Source: Azolla caroliniana
Taxonomy: Eukaryota; Polypodiophyta
Reading direction: 5' to 3'
Assembly (NCBI GenBank): GCA_043228905.1
Contig: JBHGNT010000001.1
Location: 1,488,001 to 1,552,000 of the forward strand
Length of the DNA: 64,000 nucleotides
Position 1 is the stretch's first letter. Each line of letters begins with the position of its first letter. The position numbers were made by a program, and so were the translations under genes. Below are positions 45,155 through 60,100 of this stretch, piece after piece. Under the pieces are notes generated by a model. The model did no database searches, was not told where the DNA came from, and saw nothing but the letters and a program-made list of their open reading frames with translations.

Positions 45155-48100
45155 ATGTATACGGCTCAGGAAGCTCGTCCTCATGCCCATGCCCATGCCC
45201 ATGCTGCGGCTGTCGCAACAGCAGCCCAGGCCACACCCCCCGATTATGGCCATCACACTACTTATGCAGGAGGATATACAGGATACGAGAATCCAAGCTC
45301 CACCTACCACCAGGGGGGTTATACCTACAATAATAATACTAATAGCAGCTATCCGCATCCCCAGTCAGGTAACCTCCACCCTTCACACTCTCAACAGCCC
45401 GGAGGTTATGAAAATTTAGCAGCTCCTTATCAGGCGGGTAATTCATATAGTAGTACAGACTACCAGGCCGGGGCTTCTTCCGGCTATTATAATGTGGCGC
45501 CAGCTGTGCCGCCAGTCCATGGCTACCAGAATCCGGCAGGATCAGGTTATCCACAGCACTCATCATACTCTAGCCAATGGACTGGCACCTCCAGCTATGT
45601 GAACTATGGTGCATACTCTAGCTATCCTGGAGGTTATCCACAACAAGATGCAAGTACTGGCAATGCCCAGGCCATGAATACTCAATATTCACAAGATTAT
45701 CAACAGCAGTGGGCAAGCTATTATGCAAACTTGCAGAATAGCTCCAAAGTTGAGGACTTGGATGAGTGTACAGCACCGGGAACCGAGCCTCCAGCTCCTG
45801 AAGCTAAACCTCTGCCATACAGCCAACCTCCACCTCCCGGTACCCAACCTGGATGGGATCTCAATGAACCATCTTATCCTGATGTCAATACTACTCAGGT
45901 ATGCAGTTTATATATGTTAGTATCTCCTTAAGGCTGTGATGCTTGCCATCTTTTGTTTTCCATGCATGAGTTACCAATGAGCTTCTGTAAGAGAATGACA
46001 GCATGTTGTGTTATACATCCAAAGGAAAAGGAATTTAAACACATGTGCATGGAATTTGGAATTCCAGAGGTAATTAATAATTTGGTATGAAGTCTCACAA
46101 AGCTCAGTTTCAAACTCACCGATATGCAAAAGCTTGATGCTAGCTATTGTTGAAAGCTGACAGCTAAGGAAAGATCATGTATGCTCTTTTAGCTGTTTGT
46201 CTTTTATTTTCTGATTTTCTTAGTTGAAAGTAGCTATTTAGACACGAGAAAATTCTTATGTGTTTCTTTGATTGTTCTAAAGATCAACTGGAAATTAGTT
46301 TGAGCTAACATATGAATTGGATCCATGACATATTCATTCAAAAACAGCAAACCAGTTTTCTCAGTATTTTTTGTTTATTATCTAGGTTGTCATTTTTATG
46401 TGGTGTTGTTTACACCTTCAAAACAGCTATTTCTAAATGATACTTAAAATTCCAATGATTTTGTACAAACATCAACACCAAATTTGGATGAAATCAACAG
46501 TATTATAGGGCTTTCTTTCCAAAAAATAGTGAAGATTATAATGGCTGAGTAGAGATCGCAGGATCTACTACAAAGACTTGACAATAGTGATTCCGGCTTT
46601 GGTCATATGGTCAAACTAACCAATGCATTTGTAGCGTGTTATATACAGACTTTTGTGTAAAGCTGGAGCATTGTTTAAAGTTAAAACCTGTCTCATGGAT
46701 AAAATTGCAAAACATTCTGCATTTGATCTTTGAAGAATTCCATGCCAATTGAAGTATCATGCATAGCAATATTGGATTGTTGTTTTTGTGCACAGGTAGG
46801 AGCTATAGGCCCATCTGCCAATGGTGGGCCTTTCATCAGTAGTGGATTTCAAACAGACCATTATTCACATGTTCAATCAGGTCATTACCAACAACCATCC
46901 TACATTCAACAGAGTTTGCAAGACCAACCACTGCATTTTCAATCTCATCAAGAACAACATGCTGTCATTCAGCCTCAACAACAAGTGCCACCAGCGCATT
47001 CACAGGGAATTAATTTCCAACCTAAGATCTTTCCATCATCAGTTACAGAACCCTCTCAGAGGAGGGCTGGAAATCTGCAAATTCCAACTAACCCAAGGAT
47101 AATCTCAACATTAGGCATGGCTACCAAAGTTACCTCTGCAGATTCGTCTCAAGTACGGAAGCCTGTATATGTGGCTGTCTCCGGGAAGGCATCCTCTAAG
47201 GATACATCTAATGATTCTATGCTGCAGGTTAGATTCTTTTGTTCAAACTCTTATGTATTGACTTCTTTCTGGTGTTAATAAAGTTTGCTTGCAATGGGTA
47301 TTTCTTGAAATGATTATCAACAATGTATAAGTCTACATGTGACTTCTTGGTGGCACTGAAACTAGTAGGAAGGAACCAAAATGACCTATTGAGACCAAAT
47401 AAGTTACATCATGTGAGATCCAATAAAATGTTCTATAGCAAGAAAATTAATGAAAAACCATAGTGTGAAAAGGAGAGAGAAAGAAAACCATAGTAATGTG
47501 AGAGGGAGAGAGAGAAAGAAAGAAAGAAAGAATGAAAGATGCATTAACGTCTACTTGTGGCCAAAAGTTTCCTATTAGATAATCATGATTACAAATATGA
47601 GTAACTTCAGGAGGGAAAAATTAAAGCCTCTACTTTCCTTCAATATTATGATAATAATCTGAATGCAGCTGGTGACTTTGCAATTGGTAATAATCCTTGC
47701 AATGGTTTTACAAGCAAGAAGTGCATTGCATTGTGTATGGGATGAGTGGAGGTGAGGTAACATGGTGTGCAATGTCGGTAGGTGTGTTGGAGCGTGGCTC
47801 AGACAGTGAATAATGATCTCCGTGATCTTCTACTGGTTTGTAACCTGTGTCCTCTTTTTACTTGAGAAATCCTTGACATCTTGGTGGAGGTGTGGGCCTA
47901 TGGAAGAAGTCAGTCATGTGAGCAAGAGTCTTTCTGTCTGATATGATATATCAGCCATTTCCATCTCATGGTAGGTGGCAGTATTCTCAGTTAACAATGT
48001 GGCATACTTCTCTCTGATAGCTAGTGTTATAGGCATTGACTTATGAAGCTTATGAAAGTTGAGCAAGATTTGCCCAAGCAATGCAGATGAGCCTTTTCCA

Positions 48101-51100
48101 TCTCATGTTAGGTAGCAGTATTCTCAGTTAACAATGTGGCATACTTCTATCTGATGTGTGGGTGCCAAACGAGTTTAGCTATATGAGGGACACTTCTCTC
48201 TGATGTGTGTAAGCCATTGTTATGGGCATAGCCTTATGAAGCAATTCTAAACATTACTTTTAATGGATTTAAGGGTCCAATTAGTGGGAAACCAGTTATA
48301 TTTGGACTTGGGACAAACCCATAAGGACATTGGACACGTGGGACCATGTGGTAGTCTGGGTGCCAATAGAGTTTAGCTATATGAGGGACACTTCTGAGTT
48401 ATAAAACATGGACATATTTGGTGGTATGGGACACTGATGGGGTTTTGTGTTTGTCTCTTATCCTTAGCTTGGTGGTGATTTGTTTCATGAAGCACCCTTC
48501 ACGTCCTTCCTTTAATTTGTTTATCTAATTGCTTATCATTTGTATATGCTCATAGTAGCTGGGAATTTGCACATGAAGTTTCCCTGCTTTTGACATCTCC
48601 ACATACTTTGCAAAGTTTGTTGTTCCTAGTATGTGAAGTGTACCATGCATCTCACTGTCTCACAAACGAGACAACATTTTAAGATGTAATCTCTTGTTTG
48701 TTCTTGTAGGCCATTTTGGCCTCTTAAAAGATGTTAATATGTATCTTTCTTTCTTTGATACTTCGTTTGGTCATAACATTCAGCCACAACATTAGAAAAA
48801 GGGGTATATGTGGCTGTTTCCCCCCTCGCTATATCAGGAATATCACAAAATTTCCGAATTTCATCAATTGTGAACTCTCTATTGTTTTTCATACACAGAT
48901 GTTTCAATTATCTGCTTGTCCAGGTAGCTACAAATGCCTGGAATTTCTGAAGTGCCACTTTTATTTTTTGATAAGTCAATTCAAATGTTTCTAGAGCAAT
49001 CATCAACAAAGAGAAAGTAAAAGATCGCCCTTTGCCCCATAGACTTGGTAGGCAAGTGTATATACATCAGAATGAACAAAGTCATGCAAATGTTTCTTGC
49101 GAGACATACCAAAGCAATAACAACTTGTTACGTGGCGTCCATAGTGGCAATCATTACAAAAAGTGTAGTTTTGTGCCTTGGCATCAAGGTGGTGCAAAGA
49201 AGATAAAAGTATTTATGCCTTTTTGCCTTTTGTGCTCAATTACAAACGAGAGTGTATCGTTGTATCACCTATAAATCTGCCAGACGAAGCTTTTCCATGT
49301 AAGCAATAGAGAGTGCCTCTCTGGCTCCTTTTATAACCAGCATAATACCCTTGGTGAATTCCCAAGAACCTCTGATGAACACTATAAATATATCCATGCA
49401 TATCTAGCTGTACATATTCGGTATCATGCCCATGCCATGAAAATCACCAAGGGTGTTATTATTAACATGTTGTTGACTATTCATGATGCTCTCATAGACT
49501 TCGATTGTGGATTGAGGTGCATGTTTTCATGTAATGTCTACTATTGAATGTTTCTCTACTTTTCATGTAGGCAATTATGACAGTTTTTCTTGACATAATG
49601 GCCAAGAGCGTAAGGCCAAATGCATATCATCGAATGAAATAGACCTGAATCTGCAATTAGGATGATGTACTTGTAAATACACGAAAGCATCTATCAACTC
49701 TTTGTTTCATCGAGTTGCAGTGACTAATTTGCTGATGAGATGCACATGGTTAACAGGTGTGGTAATCTCATAGGTACTCCTCAGCTTCTGCCAGTCAACA
49801 TGTGTAGTGTCAAATTTGTTGAGATCTTCGAAGATCTAATTTGACACAACCAACTCAATAATTGCTTTCTTGTTGAGGGTAACCCATGCATCATATGTTA
49901 TACTATCTAGTTAAATAGCTGCTAGTGCACCATCACAATCTTTCAAAAATAACATCCCTTGCATCTTGTCTTCCCGAATGTCAAAACCTTTGCTGTCAAA
50001 TCTCTTTATCTCAAAGGGACTGTATTTTTGACTCTTAATATCTGTAGAGCTAGAGGCCATTGACCATTGATCTGTACTGTGTTTAGACTTGCACAATTTG
50101 ATTTTTGGCACCAAAAATTTGATAAAAAACCTGCTTTCATAAACCTCAATGTACACGAGGAGAAGAGCTATTTGTTTGGAGGAAAGGTCAATGTGTACAT
50201 AAGGAGAATCCTTGGGGAGTTTACCCCTCAACCTACTTGGATAGGTTGATCTCTTCCAACTTGGGTTTTAGAGAAATGCCCAACGGTGCTTGTGAATGTG
50301 ACAGACAATGTTAAAGAAGAATGGGGCCAAAAACGTGGAAACTAGACTGGTTGCATGTGAGACCCAAAAAGTAATGCAATAATAACATTATGTGATATCT
50401 CATGCATAACAAAAGAAAAACTAATTGAGTTCATACCCACACACATATACTAACACACAAACATATACATATGTATATGTGTGTGTGATATATTAATAGA
50501 TAATACTTAGAAATTAGTGAACTCCTTTAAGCGAGCACATACTAGGGAGGCACGAAGCTGATGGCAGCGATGGCTATTGTTTACTGCACTGAAATGGCAA
50601 GAACGGAGAACATTTTCCCCTAAAGCTAATACTGAAACGCAGATGTTTATGGAGAACCACGTTGAAAGCTGGAAACTTGGTGTTCCAGGGCTGAAACTTT
50701 CATGGTGATTCTGAATTGGTCTCGTAGACCAGGTTGTGTGGTGTTAATGTTTGAATACATGTAATTCTTTGTTATCGCAAATCATGTTTATTATGAGTAT
50801 TATACAATCTCAAAAGTCTTATTTTTAGTTCCATATTAGTGTGTTTAATAGCGTCATGCTCTGCTGGAAACCATGAATTATAACAGTGATCAATATTTTG
50901 AAATTTATAATTGAGAGTTAGTTACAATGTAACCTATCTCTCTCGAAAGCCCTTGATTTTCTTCATCTAGTAGTATGCACAAAGTGAACCAGGCATGCCA
51001 ATGCTACATGGCTAATACGGTGAAAGTCTTTTGAAAGTGATCTAATATAAATATCCAATCTCTGCACGTTTGCCGCCCACAACTTGTACGCATTCTTTGT

Positions 51101-54100
51101 GCACCGGTTTTTAAGGAGACGTTTGTTGTTAGGCTAAAAATTACTATCCCTGCTCTCTGCATCAGTTGATTAATGCACTCACTAGTAAGAAATATCTAAG
51201 CAATTACAAGCTCACCTTCCTGAGAAACAAGGTGATGATGTCTATCAAACCACTGAAATCTTCCCGACCTTTGAGGGTTGTGATTAATTTGTTAAAAGGT
51301 TAATAGCTTTTAGTCCTACTCTTAATTGAATGAACATTGAAAAGAGAGGTTGAGAGTTTCAGTATAATTGCCATGGTAGTGCGACCCCAACCTAATGGTT
51401 TATTCATGGTTGAAAAGAGAGATGAATAGTTTCAGAATATTGATATAATACACTGTGTAGTGCCAACCCTAGCTGTACAGTCCCTATGCATGTTTTTATT
51501 TTAGTCTAGGTGAAACCGAAAACTCAAAGCAGTTAGAATCCCACCAGTTTCCTCTTCAAAATAATAATTACAATCCTGCTAGATCACTGAAAATCCCAAT
51601 ATTCCTAAAGCCATAGAGTGGATAACTACCACAAACCTATTGACCAAGGGAAAAGATAGAAGGTGTGAGAAATTTGTAGCTATGGATTTGTAGAGTTTGA
51701 TTACCCTCTTCTCGTGTATTGTTAGAACTCAAAAAGCAACAAAACATATAATAACTCTCAACAGCTGTTAGAAATCCAAAACAACAAAAATAAAAGAACG
51801 CTTAACCTATTTTGATGCACATGTGTTCAAATTTTCTACTTTTTTTTAATCCATCCACATTGTGACATGTCTCAGTATTCCTGACATTTTACGAGTAGGC
51901 ATGTAGTCTGACTTGATCCTGCTAAATATTGCACAGAAAATAGAGTGTAGACAGATGATCAACAACACAGAAGCAATAGGCAGAGCACTGAATCTCGAGT
52001 ACAATTGAAGGATGATGTAACTAGGTTATGTACTCATCATCCAATGTACTGGCTTGAAGTGCAGAACCAACTTCAGCTTTCTTATTAAAGTTGCATTAAT
52101 GCATTAGGTTGCTAATGTTAAGGCCTAACCCATCTATACATTAACTTCTTAAATAGTCTCTTCTCTTATGGGTCAAAGGATTAGATTAGTCACCGCTGAA
52201 ATCAACAGTCTCCCTCAGGTGCTCTATCTGCACCATCCATATCTCATGGTCTCTCGAATTCTCCCACTTCATTTTTGAACTGAAAACTCTGCATTATTCT
52301 TTTGCCTGAATTCCTGCATGATCTTCTTGCAAATTACAGCATCATTCTGTCACCAGAATTCCTACATATCAGTCTCTTCTTCCTCCTCTGGTATTCTCCT
52401 AGCTGGCTTCTCTCTAGTAGCTTCGAGTCCTGCATATTATGCCACCTTGTTCTGTGTCTGCCGAGGACAGCGTTCCGTGTCTGGGGAAATTGTTTTTTTC
52501 ATGGCTTTAATCCTGCCCAAAGTGTAGTCTTGGCTTAGAGGAGTGAAGACAGATAGAGATATTCCTCTTGTTGTGGATATTGCCAACAACCTTCTGGATC
52601 AAGGCCATATTAGATGGTGCATATCTAAGTTTTCATTAGATGGCATCATACTTGTCCATATTGGCTCATACCATCATTAAGTTTTGGCAACAATTTCAGT
52701 TCCAGTGATAAGATACCATACATCCAAACTTGTTTTATTTATATCAGCTACTCATGGTTACACATATTAGCATCACCTTGATCAAATACATACGTTTATG
52801 TTTTGTACTGTTTACAATTAGCCTTTAAAACATTCTGTTATATTTTCAGCCTAGCATGTTCCCCCCATCTCTGCGTGCATATGTGGAGAGAGCACTGTCC
52901 CGATGCAAAGATGAAGCACAAAAGAAGGCATGCCAAGAGATAATGAAGGAGGTAATATATGCATTCTTTATTCTTCAATGCTGTTCATGTTTCTATTTCT
53001 ATAAGATTTTAAAGGTTCTTTAGAAACGTTTGCTCTGTTGAATATGCATTTTTTTCTTATGATGATTCAACACTGCTGTGCTGTATGTAGATGATCACGA
53101 AGACTTCCACTGATGGGTCACTCTTCACGAAGGACTGGGATACTGAGCCTCTATTTCCTCTACCAACAAATATAGCTCTAGCCAATGGGAAAGAGTAAGA
53201 ATATTCAACTTGTTTAAAATCAACATTTTAATGTACAAGATGAAGTATATATTTCTAGTTGATGAAGTATATAGTTCTTGGGCAATTTAACAGCCTCATA
53301 ACCTCTTTTTTATATAGGACTCTCCAAACATCAAATGCAATGACTTTTCCAAAGCAAGATCAAAGTCCAATTAAACGATCAAAAAGCAGATGGGAGCCCA
53401 TTACAGAGGAAAAACTAGATGAGAAAGCAGATGTAAAAATGCCAGTTCTCAATAAGAATAATACATGGAACATCATCAGAGGGGGGGAGGCATCCGTAAG
53501 TCTCATAACCATTATTAATATATGCTTTATCTAAATGATTAGGTTTCACTGAACTCATCAGTATTATATATGTTTCTAACGTATGTGCTTAAGAACTCTG
53601 GGATTCCAAAATCATTTGCTTTAGAATTATGTGATTGAGGAGGTTTATTGGGTTCAGGTTTCTTCCCTAAAATGGGAGAGGCAAGATGGTGTGTGGAATA
53701 AGACAAAGGCATTATTGCACCAACAGTTCTCAGCTCTAAACAGTGTGCAAAGAGCTGCAAAAAAAGCACGGAAAGATGGTTTAAGCTACTTGCAGGAGGG
53801 AAATAATAGTTCTGAGGATAGTGAAAGTGAGCCTACAACTGGGGGAGGAGTTTGTTTAGGAACATTAACTACTGCAGAAACACCTGAGGAAAAAATGAGA
53901 AGACAAAGTCGAACCAAACGATTTGACAAGGGCAAAGATATAAAAACAGTAAATAAGGATATACGGCAGGGAAAAATGACTGTCGGGGCAAGTGCTAGGA
54001 GAGCAACAGCAATGTTATTAGCACGAAATGCTGGTGAAGGTAGTGGTGGTGCAGTAGAAGATATTAATTGGGATGCCTTGACTGTGAAAGGTACATGCCA

Positions 54101-57100
54101 AGAAGTTGAAAAAAGATATTTGAGATTGACTTCAGCACCAGATCCTAATACTGTAAGTGCTTTGTTTAACATGAGGGTAAGATCAATGATGATGGATTGA
54201 CTGAAATTTTATTTCTAGACTTTAACAATGAGATTATGTCACTTCTGTCCTGTTTCAAAAATCATTGCAGGCACATTGCACATTACCTGAGATAATTTTA
54301 ACTAGAGCTCTTGATATTGCATTATACCATTTGCACACTGCATTTTGAACGTTGCATGCACCGTTAAGTGTATTTTTAAGGCCTAGAAATGGTGCTTCTG
54401 GAATTTAGAGATCATTAAAATGTTACACACCTTAGACATCACATCATGTCCTTGTCATCTGGACAATTTATTTTGGAATGATACATTTGTTTCTATAAAT
54501 AATCATTCTGATTTTCTACAAATGGTTATATCTGTCTTTTTCTACAGTCTACATTTGTTGCTGAAACTTTTCATCAGAAAGTTGTTTATTTCTTTTTTCC
54601 AACCATGTTCACGATGAAAATGCACCATTTCTCAACTCAGATCATGTTTGTTGACAGGATTTCTAGTCTAGAAATGTGTAATATGGAAATTGACCAGATC
54701 TGTTTATGTTTTGTGGTTTTTGGTTCTCTCACATCTGTCAAACATGTATCAATAGATATGATATAGAAATGGACAGGATCTGTTTTGTAGTTTTTGGTTC
54801 TCCCATCTCTGTCAGACATCTACCAATAGACATGATGTAGTAATGGACAGGATCTCTTCTGGCTATCGGGTTATGTTTTCTGGTTTTGGGTTCTCTTATA
54901 TCCTCTGTCGAACATCTATGAATAGGCATCTGTTCTTAGTTCTGAAAACTACTAGCTATTCTATTTATTGCTCTTGGCATAAAAGAAATTGTAATGCCTA
55001 ATGATGATTGGAGTTGTTGATGTGATTTGTGGCTTTTTCATGACGTTAAAAAAATTGCATATGCTTGTCTGGGAAAGACTGTTGTGGCAGGTTTGTGCTT
55101 GCATGTGAGTATCTCTTTTGTGATCACTAAATTCTATACTATTGCTAGATGAAGTGTGTCAGGCCTACATGGTGTAATATTAATGTGGAAAGAGATTATG
55201 TCACCAAAGACTGGGAGTGCATATTTTGTGTTTATCAGCTTCTAATAGAAACATTTCATTGTTTAGAGCTATTATATTAGTTACATTTTTGTGTGGATAG
55301 TTGATGGTGAGAACTAATTAGTTACATTTTTATTTGTGGATACGTAGTGTTGAAAACTTTCTTATTTTCTACCAACATTTTTGAAATGATCAGGTAAGGC
55401 CGGAGGATATTTTAAGGAAAGCATTAGTTCTTGTACAAACTACACAAAAAAATTATTTATACAAATGTGAGCAGTTGAAGTCCATACGTCAAGATCTTAC
55501 TGTACAACGGATTCGAAATGAACTTACTGTGCAGGTTTTATCTGTTCACATGAGTTATTACTTGCAACTCTTGATATTTTAGACTTTGTTGGAATTTTCT
55601 AATTTACTGCATTGTGCAGGTGTATGAAACACATGCAAGAATGGCTTTAGAGGCAGGGGATTTACCGGAGTATAATCAGGTAATTCTTCCAATATAAAGG
55701 CTTGCTTTAGACTCTTAATGAATTGGTATCGTATATGGATAGCCATATTCTTATAATATACATCCTTTTCGCATCCATCCTTTACCTTAAAGCGTAAATA
55801 TATATGTTCTGATGCCAAGCCTGTACATCTACTACAGATAGTGAATTCTGTCATCTTGTGTACAAGTGATGGACAACCCCTCAAGTAATTGTGTTCATAC
55901 ACCCACTGCACGGTTCTGATATGTCAAATCATCTAAAATTGGCCATTTTGAGAAACCATTATATTTCGTGAAATCATTGAGTTGCACTAAAGGCAATCTT
56001 CTGTTCATAGCTTCCCTTGTACAAAATAATATTGTTTTTGAAATCCCTTGTTGTATGATATTTCCCATACTATTAGAGGTAATCTGTCTGCCTGCATTAT
56101 AAATACTGGTAGATGATTTATGTAGTTGCATTATAATGATGTTCAGAAAACCATTCTATTGAAAGCTCCTGTATGTAACACTGGAAGTATTATGCATGTT
56201 TCAGGATTCAATTAAACAGTTTGTCGATGTGAACAATTTTATGATATTATTTATGTCCAACAGGTCTGATACTGTTGTTATTGAGATTTGCAGTGTCAGT
56301 CTCAGCTGAAAGGCTTGTATGTAGAAGGCATTCAGGGATCCAACAAAGAGTTTACAGCCTACAATTTGTTGTATATCATTTTCAATCGTGGAAACAACAG
56401 GGACCTCCTTTCCTCAATGGCAAGGTATCTAATGTTTTTTCGACCTCAAGCTTGCTTTCTATTGCAAGTTCTGGTTATATATTTTCTATGGCGGTGTTGA
56501 CTGAAGGCTGTCTATGGAGGATAAAAAAGACACAGCCATCAAACATGCATTGACGGTTCGTGATGCTGTTTCTGCGGGGAACTACACATCTTTCTTTCGA
56601 CTATATAGGATGGCCCCAAACTTGGGAACTTGCTTAATGGGTAGGTGCCCCTTCCATTCATTCATGAGATTCTCTTGTCATATAAAAATCGTGCTCTTTT
56701 TGACAGTTAATGTGTTATGCAGATCTTCAGGTTGAAAAAATGCGTTTTGAGGCACTAAGATGTATGACACGTGCATATCGCCCTACTCTACAAGTATCCT
56801 ATATTGGACGTATATTAGGTTTTATAGGTTTTGGGTCGTCAGAAGCGAGCCCTGGAAAGGACCAAGAAGAATTAGATGAATGTGAAGAGTGGCTTAGGGC
56901 TCATGGTGCTGTTCTTGTGAATGATAGTGAAGCTGAGTTGTGTATAGATTGCAAGGTCAGTTATTAAGCATCTATGTGTTTCACCTTTCATCGCATCTTT
57001 CTGAGTATATAATCATATTGCTCATATTTATCCATAGGCTTCTTCTTCGAGTCTTTTCATGCCGGAACCTGAAGATGCAGTTGCACATGGAGATGCCAAT

Positions 57101-57133
57101 CTCGCATTGAATGATTTTTTTACGCAGGTGTAA
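45155..57133 (+). CDS. SAC3A: SAC3 family protein A / LENG8-like (SAC3/GANP-PCI domain)
   Basis: Twelve exons join in phase: 45155-45898, 46796-47227, 52850-52951, 53091-53194, 53318-53495, 53658-54152, 55394-55534, 55620-55679, 56294-56424, 56507-56640, 56723-56955 and 57038-57133. They give 949 residues, close to plant SAC3A. All introns are GT-AG. The N-terminal third is Tyr/Gln/Pro-rich low complexity with PPGTQPGWDLNEPSYP. Then come SLRAYVERALSRCKDE, a Lys/Arg-rich middle (KRSKSRWEPITEEKLD, RQSRTKRFDKGKD), and the SAC3/GANP-PCI region from about residue 668: KRYLRLTSAPDPNTVRPEDI, ALEAGDLPEYNQCQ, LKGLYVEGIQGSNKEFTAYN, FEALRCMTRAYRPTL. SAC3-type proteins act in nuclear mRNA export and at the nuclear pore; the LENG8-like branch is less well defined. 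Intron 2 is 5.6 kb against mostly 0.1-1.3 kb for the others. Confidence 0.93.
47950..48440. repeat. Duplicated segments in intron 2 of the SAC3-like gene
   Basis: A block with GCAGTATTCTCAGTTAACAA and TGTGGCATACTTCT occurs near 47975 and again near 48115. A second block, GTTTAGCTATATGAGGGACA, occurs near 48172 and 48370. Probably fragments of a repeat; family not identified. Confidence 0.6.
48890..50060 (-). pseudogene. Decayed copia fragment in intron 2
   Basis: On the - strand, 50060-49911 gives copia Gag-like sequence (FEIKRFDSKGFDIREDKMQG, then DCDGALAAI). Farther along, 49197-49003 gives GAG-pre-integrase and integrase-like sequence (LDAKAQNYTFCNDCHYGR, KKHLHDFVHSDVYT, AYQVYGAKG). It is antisense to the host gene and full of stops. 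No LTRs were recognised. Confidence 0.7.
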
Positions 57134-60100
57134 TAACTGTGCATAATTGCCGCTGGCTTCAACTATTGCACAGAAGGGGCTAAGTATTTTCAGGTTTACT
57201 GTTTTTTGGTTGCCACTGCTGTTTTCTCCATTGAGGACATTACACCTTCCAATGGTGCATGCAGTGATGCAAATGAAGGTAAGATGTACAAAGTAAATAT
57301 TCCCATACCCAAAGGAATGAATGACACAGCGCCCAAAAAACACATTTTTTCAATAAACTTGGTGATAAAGCCTCACACAGAATATAAGAGCACATATTAA
57401 GAAATTGAACACAAGGATAATCAGCTCTGCCATAACCATTTCAACTATCAACCCCTTGCTTGAAATTTCCAGTGTAAATTAGAGGCATGCAGCTGCTCAC
57501 TTTAAAGTTAAGGCCTTTTATCTGGTGATGGTTTGTTCAATTGTAAGGTGGATAATATGATCATGTCATTTGTAAACTGTACTATACAACTAAAGTATAT
57601 GCTCCTTTATTTGGAAACTAGTGCTTAATGCTCCTTTATCTGTTGTCCTTGTTTTAGTTCTAGTTCCATACTTATATGTAGTCTGTGTGTGAGATGGTGT
57701 GGGATGCATCTCTTTCTAGACTTATATTTGGGTATGACACATTAATTGTGGCCAGCACTGTAGATTCATCGTCTTATACATGGGTATGACACCTTAAAAC
57801 ATTAATTGCAGCCTATTCTCTGCTTTTGGCAGTAATTTTGAAATTTGAGTATTGATTCATGGGAATCTTTGACATTTTCACCAATTTTAATCTTTGTTTA
57901 TACATCTGAGTATCTCATTGCATATAAATGTTTTTGAAACCATTGATTTGAACCTTTAATGCAGATCAAATGTTGTTTATTTTTCAATAACCTTGTGCAA
58001 TGTGGTGAGGAAGCTATGCCGCACTGTCACCTATACATCATGAGAGTCATAATCTGACTCATAAATGAAGAGATCAGATGTGTTATGAGAACCATAAATC
58101 ATGTTACACAGGAATAAATGGAATAATGCATTATTTTTTGAAGTTGATCTTTATTTGAGTCATGTCTTCACATGCTCAATACTTTGTATTATAGAGCTTC
58201 GGGTGTGCATTATATCATGAATTGACAATGACTTGAAAACATAATGTTGCAATTTCTTGGTTTTTATGTTTTGCTTGAAGTTCTGATTTTTTCCATCTTA
58301 AATTATGTTAATTTTTTTTTCCAGCATGAATTCTTGTTAAAAAGGTATGAGTGACCATCACTTGTTGCATCTAAAGGTGTTCCTTTGTCACTGAGTACGC
58401 TTCCATCCTGACGTTGCTTGAGTGGAGAAAGCTTTCTTTATGCCATTCAAGTTGTCCTATCATCACTCCTTGGTTGAGTTTTTGTTGCTGTAGTTGGTGT
58501 TGGGTTTCCTCTTTGTGAATTGAGGATGTGTAGTCATGTTTTGTGACATCTTTAACTATGGAGCACAACTCCAAATTTGGTGAAGAGATACCTTGGAAGA
58601 AACCCAAAAATGTTTGTAGAGGCCTTCAATTGTTCTTGACATTTTTTAAGGTGCATGTGCAACTTGTTTGTACCAATCAATTGCTTGGGGTGATTGTGTA
58701 TTTGTTCCATGTTGTGTGCAACCACGGTATCTTAGATATGTGTGATGTCATGTCATGCAGACCATGGTGATCATATATGTAAGCGACCTTTATACTTCAA
58801 TTGGACCACCACATTGCAGACTTTAGGTGTTTTCACCTCTAGGTTATTGTGAAGCCAAACATTGTACACTTACGTCAGCCATGTTGACTAATAGTGATGA
58901 CATTTTTTGTTATTGTTATTGTTGGAGCACTCATGAGTTTGATTGGAAAGACAATTGTGAGGTTGAGTGACCACACAATTAGAGGTCAGAGTTATTAGCA
59001 CAATTTTGGGTTGGCGTTAGTTGAAAAGACATGATTGGAGCAATAATTTCAAAAAAACAGAATGAAGATTAGGAATGTGATTTATATGATAATGTAATGC
59101 TATGCTATGCTATGCTGTAAATGTTAATAAAAAGAAATAGAAGTAAAAATAAACTAATAAATGATGAAAAGAAATAATAATAATTAAAACCATAAAAAGG
59201 CAACATGAACTACCAAAACCAATAACAGAGTGAAGTAGGTAGAGGTAATAACAAAAGGAATGAGACATAGTATCTCTTATGTAGTGATAATTAGGTGGTG
59301 ACTTGATATTTTATATGTTATACTCATGACAATCAGGTGGGTATTTGACACTCCTTTATGGTTGGGTTTTTGTAGTCTAGACTTGCGCTATTTGAATGTC
59401 TTTCCAAGTTCCAACCCATAGAGCAAGAAACTTTTGATCTTTTTAAAGTTCCAATTAGCAAGATCTGCAAATGCTCAACATGTGCAATATTGATCCTCTC
59501 ATAGCTCACACACTTCTTGACATGTGCATTATCGATCTTCTCATTTAACAAGTATATGGTAGGAAAAAAATGTGTGTTAACAAAGTGAGGTAGAGAAATT
59601 GTCAATGTTTTCAAGGGAACCTTGGTTGCTCTTACCATTTAAGATATACTTTGCTTTGTTTTAGCTTTATTATTTTCTTTCTCTTTTTCCTGATAGCACT
59701 CACTTTGATTGGAATATGAAATCTTTCATATAACTTGCTTTGAGCTTGACAAATGACAACTTCTATCATGTGCCAGAGGATGACAAGGGCAATGCCGGAT
59801 CCTTAATTCCTTGTGACTTGCACTTGTCATCTTTGTCTGCACCAAGATCCTCTGTTTCTAGGATCTTATCGTGGCTCTACTGAAAGTATTCATTAGTTTC
59901 CCTCGCAACAAGGATCACTGATGTCGGTCTTGACGAGCTTAGGTAGGTGGTACGTAGCCATTCTCATTCACGTGAATCGTGACATAGTGGAGCGAATCAA
60001 CACTTTCTTTCTGGTGAACTTCCGCATTGCTGTGTGTGTGGCTCACCGAGACATACTTTGACATGGACCAAGGTTCAAAGCTCAAATACCCAAGCAAAAG

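Noticed and set aside
57190-57400. An extra SAC3-like exon after 57133
   Set aside because: A TTTCAG precedes a short open stretch, but exon 12 already ends in a stop in the correct phase and the stretch has no recognisable SAC3 sequence.
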